From an uncultured Eubacteriales bacterium (GTDB lineage Bacteria > Bacillota > Clostridia > Oscillospirales > CAG-272), in assembly GCA_900545935.1 (NCBI GenBank), contig URAP01000044.1, positions 1 through 12,490 on the forward strand: a DNA stretch of 12,490 nucleotides, written 5' to 3'. The notes under the pieces are model-generated. The model did no database searches. It saw only the letters and a program-made list of their open reading frames with translations, and was not told where the DNA came from. The translations under genes and the position numbers were made by a program. Position 1 is the first letter of the stretch, and the number at the start of each line of letters is the position of its first letter. Of this stretch, positions 1-5,901 are shown one piece after another.

Positions 1-275
1 CCCGCCTCGAATACGGGAATGCGCTTGCCGCACCAAGAGATGTTCGCCTTCATCGTGTACTTGATATACCAACCGAGCGCAGCGGCTACCGAGCCGGCAT
101 TGTTGCCGCGAAGAACGACCTTGCCGTCCCGCGAGTCAAGCTCATAGGTATCGTGTCCGCCCTCGGCGGGAATGGTCTCGAGCACGAAATCATCGGAGTG
201 ACCGGGGAGATAGCGCTCTATCAGCTCGCGTACTACTTGCATATTTTGACCATAGCTTCCGCTATGCGAAAGCAT
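1..275 (-). CDS. Alpha-N-acetylglucosaminidase-like (GH89/NAGLU) N-terminus, partial
   Basis: Partial gene: only the first 91 codons lie in the window and the rest runs off the left edge. The translation contains a stretch typical of the NAGLU N-terminal domain: FVLETIPAEGGHDTYELDSR, then DGKVVLRGNNAGSVAAALGW, then ISWCGKRIPVF. Human and bacterial NAGLU proteins (glycoside hydrolase family 89, removing terminal alpha-linked GlcNAc from glycans) share the order 'leucine-rich start, E-x-I-P, LRGNN, W/SWCG'. The catalytic domain is outside the window, so activity cannot be judged. No signal peptide is visible, which suggests a cytoplasmic enzyme if the start is right. Start choice is uncertain. 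The ATG at 275 has GAAAGG directly against it, with no spacing. An in-frame ATG at 242 (MQVVRELIERYLPG) has GGAAG 12 nt upstream and fits the family N-terminus. The frame also stays open upstream to about the transcription start. Confidence 0.72.
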   Translation of the reverse strand, partial: MLSHSGSYGQNMQVVRELIERYLPGHSDDFVLETIPAEGGHDTYELDSRDGKVVLRGNNAGSVAAALGWYIKYTMKANISWCGKRIPVFEA

Positions 276-334
276 CCTTTCGTGTGTGATTGCAGCCGAC
301 TCTGCCGCCCGGCAAAGCCTAAACAGTTGACACT

Positions 335-363
335 ATTATAGCATAGCTTTTTTCTTTTTGCAA
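335..363 (-). promoter_or_regulatory. Sigma-70-type promoter for the GH89-like gene
   Basis: On the minus strand TTGCAA (363-358) and TATAAT (340-335) are separated by exactly 17 bp. This predicts a transcript start near 328, about 50 nt before the first candidate ATG. It lies just downstream of the ABC permease stop, so the GH89 gene probably has its own transcript, although read-through from the operon is possible. Confidence 0.65.
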
Positions 364-394
364 TATAATGTCGGAAATTGAACCGACTTTTCTC

Positions 395-1072
395 TCATAG
401 GTCGACATGCTCGAAGCGGTGCTGTGCGCTGCGGCAGGAGGCATCTGTTACGACTGCGTAAAGCACGGCGGCGACGGCAAGTAGGACGAGCTGACGCGCT
501 ATCCCGGGTGCGTCGGTCGCGGCAAGAAAACCGAGTCCGGGAAGATGAGGCAGAGCCTCGTAAATGCAGACGGTAAGCATCGCGGCGACAATAAATCGCA
601 CAAACGGGGCGCCGAGGCGGTATGCCGTACGGAAAAATCCGCGTACAAAAATATAATTAAACTCCGCATAAACAATCAGCATAAAGGCGATGAGCGTCGG
701 GCATGCGGGCATGAGCGGGTTATCGGCATAGGGCGGCAGAGCGGACATAAAGCACAGACGTATCACCGTAAATACCGATGCGAGCAGCACCGAGATAAGC
801 TGAAAAAATGAGGCACTCAGCAGCTTTGCGCGCGGTACATCACGCTTTCTCACCGGCAGGAGCGCCGTATAAATGATATCCCCCGTTTCACGCGCGAGCT
901 GAAACGACTGAAATATTCCGAGACACACAAAAAAAGCCGACACGAGTACCGGATATCCGGGTATGAATACCATCAGTGTAAACGCAAGAAATATAACGGT
1001 CAGCGGCGAGGTGGACAGCCGCAGCTCCTTGAGAAGCAATGCGGCGGTATTTGATCTTGTATGCTCCATCAT
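395..1072 (-). CDS. ABC-2 type transporter permease
   Basis: A 225-residue membrane protein that would form the transmembrane part of an ABC exporter with the ATPase encoded immediately upstream. Hydrophobic segments lie at roughly 24-40, 42-58, 88-108, 125-145, 157-177 and 193-209, giving about six membrane spans. A conserved block, FQLARETGDIIYTALLPVRK (57-76), followed by RDVPRAK, resembles the cytoplasmic loop of small BcrB/YtrC-like ABC-2 permeases of Firmicutes. Its ATG overlaps the ATPase stop codon as ATGA (1072-1069), so translation is probably coupled. It is the last gene of the AbrB-ATPase-permease operon. The substrate is unknown; family members export lipids, peptides or antibiotics, or sense cell-envelope stress. 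Confidence 0.85.
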   Translation of the reverse strand: MMEHTRSNTAALLLKELRLSTSPLTVIFLAFTLMVFIPGYPVLVSAFFVCLGIFQSFQLARETGDIIYTALLPVRKRDVPRAKLLSASFFQLISVLLASVFTVIRLCFMSALPPYADNPLMPACPTLIAFMLIVYAEFNYIFVRGFFRTAYRLGAPFVRFIVAAMLTVCIYEALPHLPGLGFLAATDAPGIARQLVLLAVAAVLYAVVTDASCRSAQHRFEHVDL

Positions 1073-2091
1073 CTATCGCCCCCTTTCTTACCGTCAGTCA
1101 CGGCATATGCATTTTCAGCAGCACTATTTTTGACTGCTCCGAAATCTTCTTTTTCGCAGCTGAGTGTTTGTGCGGCATTGCCGCTGTCGGTATCTGCACC
1201 GCCATTGTCCGATTCAATGCCGTTTTCGAGGTGAATGATTATATCCTCAAGCGACGGCACGGAGGTATCTGTCTGCGCCTGCAGCTCCGATGATGCGAGA
1301 GCAGACGGCGCCAAAAGGGTCGCGCCGCCGCGTTCGCGCCTGCGTCCGAGCGCGGCATCGCGAAGCGCCGGAGATGCGGCAGATTCGTCGATTATCGAAT
1401 AGCTGCGCTCAATGTCGTGCAGCTCGCCGTCGAGAGCTATCCTACCGTCACGGATAAACAGAATATCATCGGCACATTTCTCAAGGTCGGATACAATATG
1501 CGTCGAGAAAAAAACGGTCTTTCCCTCCCCTGCAAGGTCGAGAAGCACGTCAAGCAGTTCCTCGCGCGATATCGGATCAAGTCCGCTCGTCGGCTCATCG
1601 AGTATCAGAAGACGCGCACCGTGCGAAAGCGCAAGCGCGAGACTGAGCTTGACCCGCATGCCTTCCGACAGCTGCTCGGGAGTTTTGCGTGTATCGAGCG
1701 AAAACATATCGGTATATCTGCGCCACATGGCATCATCCCAGCTCGGGTAAAATGATGCGGTCACCGACGCAAGCAGCTCGATGCTCTTCTTTTTATACCA
1801 GCCGACCGCACCGCCTGCATAGCCTATGGCTGCCTTTATCTTCTTTTCATCCTTTGCGGCGTCATAGCCGAGCATTTCTACGCTTCCGCGGTCGGGATGA
1901 ACAAGCCCGAGCATGGACTTTATCGTCGTGGTCTTGCCTGCGCCGTTTCGCCCGATAAAGCCTACTATCCGTCCCTCTCCGATATCGAAATCAAGAGGTC
2001 CGAGCGTAAAGCCCGGATAATGTTTTTCAAGTCCGCGTATTCTTATCGCGCGATCGTAATTATCGCGATGATCTGTATTGACATTCATCAT
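1069..2091 (-). CDS. ABC transporter ATP-binding protein (YtrB/BcrA-like)
   Basis: A 340-residue nucleotide-binding subunit. Walker A is GRNGAGKTT (47-55), the signature loop LSEGM (141-145) takes the place of LSGGQ, Walker B is LLILDE (161-166), the D-loop SGLD is at 169-172 and the H-loop histidine is H198 in STH. It powers the permease that follows. Two oddities stand out. The region where the Q-loop glutamine is expected (IGYAGGAVGWY, 89-99) has no glutamine, and the ATPase core is followed by a long low-complexity, acidic C-terminal tail (about 290-340). The start ATG overlaps the stop of the AbrB-type gene as ATGA (2091-2088), and the stop overlaps the permease start. The transported substrate cannot be deduced. 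The unusual tail could be a regulatory or interaction segment (inference). Confidence 0.92.
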   Translation of the reverse strand: MMNVNTDHRDNYDRAIRIRGLEKHYPGFTLGPLDFDIGEGRIVGFIGRNGAGKTTTIKSMLGLVHPDRGSVEMLGYDAAKDEKKIKAAIGYAGGAVGWYKKKSIELLASVTASFYPSWDDAMWRRYTDMFSLDTRKTPEQLSEGMRVKLSLALALSHGARLLILDEPTSGLDPISREELLDVLLDLAGEGKTVFFSTHIVSDLEKCADDILFIRDGRIALDGELHDIERSYSIIDESAASPALRDAALGRRRERGGATLLAPSALASSELQAQTDTSVPSLEDIIIHLENGIESDNGGADTDSGNAAQTLSCEKEDFGAVKNSAAENAYAVTDGKKGGDR

Positions 2092-2417
2092 ATCGCGCCG
2101 CCGTTTCCGTCGCTGCCGTCGGCTTCGTTGTTCGCGTTCGCGCCGTCTGCATACGATGCTTCTGCAGACTCGGTTTCGGTCTCCGCTGCCGCCAGCGATT
2201 CATTCTCCTCGTGCTCGCCGTCGGCAAACACACGCTCGAGCAGCGAGGTAAAGCTCCCGCTCGGCGGTATGGCAATACCGCGCTTTGTGTCTCCGAGCAG
2301 CAGAAGCGTGTCTCCGGGCTTTATCCCGAACAGCTCTCGCGCCTGCTTCGGTATAACTATCTGTCCGCGCTCGCCGACCGTTGCCGTCCACGCGAATTTT
2401 CCTTTCGGTCCTTTCAT
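2088..2417 (-). CDS. AbrB/MazE/SpoVT-type DNA-binding regulator
   Basis: A 109-residue protein. An N-terminal swapped-hairpin domain is recognised from TATVGERGQIVIPKQARELF (11-30) followed by GIKPGDTLLLLGD, the hallmark 'RGQIVIPKxxR...GIKxGD' of AbrB/SpoVT proteins, which bind DNA as dimers. Residues from about 63 onward form an acidic, alanine- and asparagine-rich tail with no recognised fold. The frame stays open to an ATG at 2465, but that codon lies inside the promoter (between -35 and -10). The ATG at 2417 has GGAGG at 2427-2423 with 5-nt spacing and is preferred. As first gene of an operon with an ABC ATPase and permease it most likely controls that operon, taking the place usually held by a GntR (YtrA-like) regulator. 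Autoregulation is suggested by the nested inverted repeat in its leader. Confidence 0.9.
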   Translation of the reverse strand: MKGPKGKFAWTATVGERGQIVIPKQARELFGIKPGDTLLLLGDTKRGIAIPPSGSFTSLLERVFADGEHEENESLAAAETETESAEASYADGANANNEADGSDGNGGAI

Positions 2418-2429
2418 TTTCGCCTCCGA

Positions 2430-2457
2430 GTATGATTTATCATATTTTTCATACTTA
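2430..2457 (-). promoter_or_regulatory. Nested inverted repeat, candidate operator in the AbrB operon leader
   Basis: Two dyads are superimposed just after the -10 box. The outer one is AGTATGA-N13-TCATACT. The inner one is TATGAT-AA-ATCATA (plus-strand 2431-2444), and the two share the right arm. The position, from about -4 to +20, overlaps the predicted start and ends just before the GGAGG. An AbrB-type dimer or tetramer bound here could block initiation; the RNA hairpin could also affect the ribosome site. The repeat is visible in the sequence, the function is inferred. Confidence 0.5.
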
Positions 2458-2484
2458 TTATACATAAAATCGGAATGTTGTCAA
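2457..2484 (-). promoter_or_regulatory. Promoter of the AbrB-ABC transporter operon
   Basis: On the minus strand TTGACA (2484-2479), a 16-bp spacer and TATAAT (2462-2457) match both consensus hexamers perfectly. The transcript start is predicted near 2450, leaving a leader of about 33 nt before the ATG at 2417. It drives the three-gene operon. Confidence 0.8.
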
Positions 2485-2580
2485 TGCTCCGAGCCAACAT
2501 TTTCAGAATATTATTCCGTTTTATGAAAATAACGCACCGAATGCTTTACGATCTGTATAATGACTATGCAAGCACAAATT

Positions 2581-2629
2581 AAAAAAAGTTATACCGACCG
2601 GCGGCATATGCGTCGCTCCGGTCGGTATA
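2581..2629 (-). terminator. Rho-independent terminator after the AraC-type gene
   Basis: A perfect 12-bp stem (arms 2629-2618 and 2601-2590, core CCGACCGG pairing with CCGGTCGG) with a 16-nt loop is followed on the minus strand by AAC and seven T residues (2587-2581). It ends the AraC-type transcript. The stem is almost fully symmetric, but plus-strand use would lack a T run. It lies 192 nt beyond the AraC stop. Confidence 0.85.
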
Positions 2630-2820
2630 TCGGTATATTTGTATATATCTTAGGTTTCGGAAGATACTTGTGAGAAATGTGTGATTTAATTAGTTGTATC
2701 TCTGCATAAGTTATTGCGATTTTTCGGCAACCGCTGTACCAGACAGCGCAACTCCGCATCGCCGAGAAATACGTCCGATATTTGCAGAGCGAGGAATTTT
2801 GCGCACCCGTCCGAGCACGG
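2630..2820. other. 3' untranslated stretch with no recognisable gene
   Basis: This region between the AraC-type stop and its terminator has no open frame with a ribosome site. Minus-strand frames crossing it have no recognisable family motif. It would form an unusually long 3' UTR of about 190 nt and contains an imperfect repeat of CGGTATAT near the terminator. No tRNA or known RNA motif was seen. Confidence 0.5.
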
Positions 2821-4023
2821 TTATTTCCGATAACAGCAGCGCTCTGCGACGCGCGTGAGTCCGACGGCTTCGCAGCGCGAAACTCCGAGCGGTGAGTCGT
2901 CCTCTTCTGCCGCGGCATTGCCGATAACCGCGCCGTCCTTCAGGCAGACATCAATTACATATTTCCACATCAGGTCTATCGCTTCGTCTCTGCGCGGCTT
3001 ATCAATTGCAAAAATCGCACCGATATCGTACTTTTTCAGCTCGCGCACCCTGTCGAGCGTCGGCATGCCGAGGCAGACAAGCTCATCACCGGAGAAAATG
3101 CCGCACGGCTTCATTCCGACATTCGCACTCCCTGAAAGACTGCTTTCGATAGCCCTGACATGGCACTCGGCACATGCACCGCGCTCCTTAAAGGCACGTA
3201 TCAGCGGCATATCCGCATCCGTAAGCAAACGCGCAGAAAGCCCCGGGCATACGGGCAGCTCGACAGAATCGGCTGCATAGACCATATCAAAGCTGCGGCG
3301 GCAGGTCAAGCCGTGCTTTGCGGCTTCATCATCAAAGCGTATCCAATCCTCCGATACACTCTTCCGCATCAGGAAACGCAGTCCCGGAAGCCTTGAGAGC
3401 AGCGCAAGATACGGCAGTGCGTCGTCCTCGCTTTCGCTGACGAGATCGATCGACGGCTCGACGGAATTGTAATCGGAAACATAGATGAAATGCCGCAGCG
3501 CAGCAGGATCGCCGAGCGTCAGTATCTGTGACTCGGCAACGGTCATTCCGACAATGTCCTCCGCATACTTTATCGGATTATGCGTAAAGCAAAAGTCGAG
3601 CGCGGAATCAACATCAGAGGGCTTAAGCTCGGGAAAGGTATTCCGAAAATGCTCTATCGCTATCCTGCCGGAGAGCGAGTGCCAGTCTATCGGCTCTCCC
3701 GAATACTTCTTGCGATATGCGTTCGGCGCAATGCCGTAAAAAGCCTTGAACGCGCGGCTGAAGCTCTCGGGTCCCGAATAGCCGAAATCGAGCGCTGTCT
3801 CGAGAATGGTCTTATCGGTTCGACGCAGCTCGAGCGCACTTCTCGTCAGCTTATAGACCCTCGAATACTCTACCGGACTATACCCCGTGTGCTGCTTGAA
3901 GATAGCATCAAAATAGGTGCACGAAAATCCGGCATTCTCCGCAATATCCCGCAAAGACAGATTTTCTTTCGGGTTGTGCTGGATAAATCCGATGGCTTTA
4001 TCAATCAGTTCTTTGTTCTCCAT
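2821..4023 (-). CDS. AraC-family regulator with C-terminal GNAT-like domain
   Basis: 400 residues. The two helix-turn-helix units of the AraC DNA-binding domain are at the N-terminus (about 5-105). The first is NLSLRDIAENAGFSCTYFDA and the second is around ILETALDFGYSGPESFSRAF, followed by the family signature GIAPNAYRKKY. The middle (about 115-260) is unrecognised. The C-terminus (about 262-400) reads like a GNAT fold: SARLLTDADMPLIRAF, then DIGAIFAIDKPRRDEAIDLM and a terminal DSPLGVSRCEAVGLTRV, matching the late GNAT pattern in which a short helix precedes 'GF'. This domain may bind a small ligand rather than acetylate; that is inference. The frame opens at 4068, but the ATG at 4023 has AAAGGAG upstream with 8-nt spacing and is preferred. 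It shares direction with the XRE gene upstream but is separated by 255 bp. Its targets are unknown. Confidence 0.82.
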   Translation of the reverse strand: MENKELIDKAIGFIQHNPKENLSLRDIAENAGFSCTYFDAIFKQHTGYSPVEYSRVYKLTRSALELRRTDKTILETALDFGYSGPESFSRAFKAFYGIAPNAYRKKYSGEPIDWHSLSGRIAIEHFRNTFPELKPSDVDSALDFCFTHNPIKYAEDIVGMTVAESQILTLGDPAALRHFIYVSDYNSVEPSIDLVSESEDDALPYLALLSRLPGLRFLMRKSVSEDWIRFDDEAAKHGLTCRRSFDMVYAADSVELPVCPGLSARLLTDADMPLIRAFKERGACAECHVRAIESSLSGSANVGMKPCGIFSGDELVCLGMPTLDRVRELKKYDIGAIFAIDKPRRDEAIDLMWKYVIDVCLKDGAVIGNAAAEEDDSPLGVSRCEAVGLTRVAERCCYRK

Positions 4024-4048
4024 AAAGTCATCTCCTTTCTGTGTCTGC

Positions 4049-4077
4049 ATTTTAACACACCTCGTCAAAGCTGTCCT
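4049..4077 (-). promoter_or_regulatory. Possible weak promoter for the AraC-type gene
   Basis: On the minus strand an extended -10, TGtTAAAAT (hexamer 4054-4049), lies 17 bp from a poor -35, AGGACA (4077-4072). It would give a leader of roughly 20 nt carrying the AAAGGAG site. The -35 match is weak. Confidence 0.35.
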
Positions 4078-4141
4078 TGCAGAAATTATTTAGAAAACAC
4101 CGTGAGGCGCCGAGATCTCCGGATATAGTCAATACCTATAT

Positions 4142-4164
4142 TGATATAATAATAGGTTATATCA
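4142..4164. repeat. Inverted repeat upstream of the AraC-type gene
   Basis: A perfect dyad TGATATAA-N7-TTATATCA overlaps a second dyad ACCTAT-N12-ATAGGT that begins at about 4133. Both sit in the AT-rich centre of the 255-bp gap between the XRE gene stop and the AraC-type start, 120 bp upstream of the latter. They could be the binding site of the AraC-type protein or of another regulator. The remainder of the gap (4165-4278) contains no gene, RNA or clear terminator that I can see. Confidence 0.45.
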
Positions 4165-4278
4165 GATGCAAGCGCTTTTTCGATACACGGATATGACGGA
4201 GTATGCCTTTGCTGACCGCCTCATTTCCGCCCAAGATATCCGCATCCGCTAAGCATCAGTAAAAGCCCGGCGCCGCAC

Positions 4279-5478
4279 TCAATGCTCTTTGTCACACGCC
4301 CGTGCTTTTGCCGCCCATTCATTCCAACGGGGATCCGTCTGAATTTCCGGTCTTACGGTCGACTCCTCCGGCACGCGCCACCAAGGCCAATCCTCAATGA
4401 GACTGCCGCACGATACACGCGGTCGCGAATCGTTGTCTGCACAGTCATAGGCTAAATCATATTTGACCATTCGTACAAGAGGCGCGGTATAATCGTCGAT
4501 GCCTTTCGCGCAGTATTCGTTACAGCGCATGAGCTGCGCAAGTGCGTTATCCAAAGCCTCAAATGCTTCATCCTTTCTTCCGTCCGACCATAGATACACC
4601 GAAAGCAGAGAATAGACTCTTGCGATATAAGCATGGTGCACTCCGTAGTTTCCGTCGGGAAAGACACTGTCGAAAACGCCGATAGCTCCGCGCAGACTCT
4701 GCACCTTTTCGGCAGGAGACATATTCTCTCCCTGAGCAATTACCCCGTTTACAATAAGCTCGGAGCAAGCTCTGACCGTTTTTAACAACGCCTCTCCGTA
4801 AGCTCTTGCGCGCTCCTTTCCGTCCGATGCGTTAACCTTAAGAAATTCTCTCGAGCTGTAAATATCGGGTACAGCCTCGATCACCTCGAGCGCTCTCGTG
4901 TGCTCTCCCGTATTCAAATACAACTGAGTCAGCTCACGTATCACGCGCTGACGAGAAGCTCCATCCTCCATGGTTTTAAGCAGTTTCTCATATAACGATA
5001 TCGCCTCTCTCCACTCCGGATAGCTCCGATGTCTTTCGGTGTCCATAACATCGTATCCCTCATCATCCGTTAAATGATGCTCTCCGTGACGTACATATCC
5101 TGCATTGTACAATACAGAGGCGAGGCATAGCATAAGTTTTTCATTCCCCGGAAATTCTATCAATGCGTCTCTTGCCTTTAAAATGCATTCGTCGATGTTG
5201 ATATTTGCGCCGTTATTTTGAGCATTCATGTGTTCGATCTTCTCAGCCAACTCATCAATTTTCTTTGAGCGCTCATTATTGTAGCCGAAAAGCTCGTCGA
5301 TCGAAACGCCGAAATAATTTGCAAGAGAAGGTATCATCTCCATATCGGGATACCCACCGCTCGCTTCCCATCGCGAAACAGCCTGCGATGTCACTCCGAT
5401 AGCCTCGGCAAGAGTCTCCTGCGTGCGACCGTCGCGCTGACGAAGCTCGCGTATCTTTTTACCCAGATCAAGCTGCAT
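4279..5478 (-). CDS. XRE-family regulator with C-terminal helical (TPR-like) region, copy 1
   Basis: 399 residues. The N-terminal Cro/C1-type helix-turn-helix (about 6-65) reads LGKKIRELRQRDGRTQETLA, then VTSQAVSRWEASGGYPD and LANYFGVSIDELFGY, the standard XRE layout. The rest is alpha-helical and resembles tetratricopeptide repeats (for example 152-172, 178-201, 224-246, 284-318), as in many clostridial HTH-TPR regulators that sense peptides or other ligands. The family-specific block DDYTAPLVRMVKY (328-340) is shared with the divergent gene at 5902-6975, which marks them as paralogues. A tryptophan-rich C-terminus (IEDWPWWRVP, 361-370) is absent from that paralogue. The frame extends to 5544, but the ATG at 5478 has GGAGGT with about 7-nt spacing, and the longer form would run through the -10 box. 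No terminator is clear after the stop. Regulated target unknown. Confidence 0.88.
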   Translation of the reverse strand: MQLDLGKKIRELRQRDGRTQETLAEAIGVTSQAVSRWEASGGYPDMEMIPSLANYFGVSIDELFGYNNERSKKIDELAEKIEHMNAQNNGANINIDECILKARDALIEFPGNEKLMLCLASVLYNAGYVRHGEHHLTDDEGYDVMDTERHRSYPEWREAISLYEKLLKTMEDGASRQRVIRELTQLYLNTGEHTRALEVIEAVPDIYSSREFLKVNASDGKERARAYGEALLKTVRACSELIVNGVIAQGENMSPAEKVQSLRGAIGVFDSVFPDGNYGVHHAYIARVYSLLSVYLWSDGRKDEAFEALDNALAQLMRCNEYCAKGIDDYTAPLVRMVKYDLAYDCADNDSRPRVSCGSLIEDWPWWRVPEESTVRPEIQTDPRWNEWAAKARACDKEH

Positions 5479-5500
5479 AAAAGCACCTCCAAAATATTTT

Positions 5501-5517
5501 TCACCGGTGTGATTATA
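5501..5517 (-). promoter_or_regulatory. -10 box and palindrome over the start of XRE copy 1
   Basis: A TATAAT hexamer (5517-5512, minus strand) is followed at once by the palindrome CACCGGTG (5502-5509), which lies within a wider dyad TCAC-CGGT-GTGA. The palindrome covers the predicted transcript start near 5505. No good -35 hexamer is at 17 bp, so the promoter may need an activator or be weak. It is a candidate autoregulatory operator. Confidence 0.45.
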
Positions 5518-5824
5518 GGATAACACATTTTTCAAAAAATGCAATTATCAATTCATTGCTTCAAATCCAAGCATGACTTGAATCGAAAGGTAGAGCAGGT
5601 TTTCAAGAAGGACCCGAAATTTAAAACGCCGCCGAGAGCTGCCATGCGGTATTCTCTTCGCGGAAGAAACAAATCGGCTTTTTCTGCGGACAGCACTATG
5701 AGTTTTTTTACATATTGTCATTGCAATTTGAATGCTTTTCAACAATTGCATTGCGGAAATCAACGAAAAGCGTCCGAAACAACCGCAGGTTGTATATTAC
5801 ACTCAATAATAACCATTGCGGTTC
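5518..5824. other. Divergent intergenic region, no convincing gene
   Basis: The full gap between the two divergent XRE genes is 423 bp, with promoters at its two ends. The interior holds open frames on both strands: plus 5539-5886 (115 aa) and minus 5763-5548 (71 aa). Neither has a Shine-Dalgarno site or recognisable domain, and the plus frame runs through the promoter of the 5902 gene. A more GC-rich block at about 5575-5695 stands out from AT-rich flanks and could be a remnant or a dispersed noncoding repeat. Nothing firmer can be said. Confidence 0.4.
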
Positions 5825-5853
5825 TTGATATCAATGTTGAAGCATGGTATAAT
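5825..5853 (+). promoter_or_regulatory. Promoter of XRE copy 2
   Basis: TTGATA (5825-5830), a 17-bp spacer and TATAAT (5848-5853) preceded by TGG make an extended -10 promoter of high quality. The predicted start is near 5860, giving a leader of about 40 nt before the ATG at 5902. Confidence 0.75.
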
Positions 5854-5861
5854 GTAACCAA

Positions 5862-5875
5862 GATAAGCGCTTATC
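5862..5875. promoter_or_regulatory. Perfect 14-bp palindrome at the XRE copy 2 start, candidate operator
   Basis: GATAAGCGCTTATC is a perfect palindrome located from about +2 to +15 of the predicted transcript. Its size and placement fit a Cro/C1-type dimer site that would block initiation, so autorepression by the downstream XRE protein is likely. The binding protein is inferred, not shown. Confidence 0.55.
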
Positions 5876-5901
5876 AATCTAAATGAAAGTGGGAACACAA
5901 T

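Noticed and set aside
370..387. GTCGG/CCGAC stem after the ABC permease as a terminator
   Set aside because: It has only 5 bp with an 8-nt loop and no good T run on the minus strand; too weak to call.
1897..2526. 209-residue plus-strand serine-rich frame opposite the ABC ATPase and AbrB genes
   Set aside because: Its composition is the complement shadow of Walker-motif and AbrB coding sequence; no ribosome site.
2589..2918. 109-residue minus-strand frame overlapping the AraC-type 3' end
   Set aside because: It overlaps the AraC-type coding end in another frame, reads through the terminator stem, and has basic low-information content without a Shine-Dalgarno site.
5539..5886. 115-residue plus-strand frame in the XRE intergenic gap
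   Set aside because: It has no ribosome site, runs through the strong promoter and palindrome of the 5902 gene, and shows no recognisable domain.
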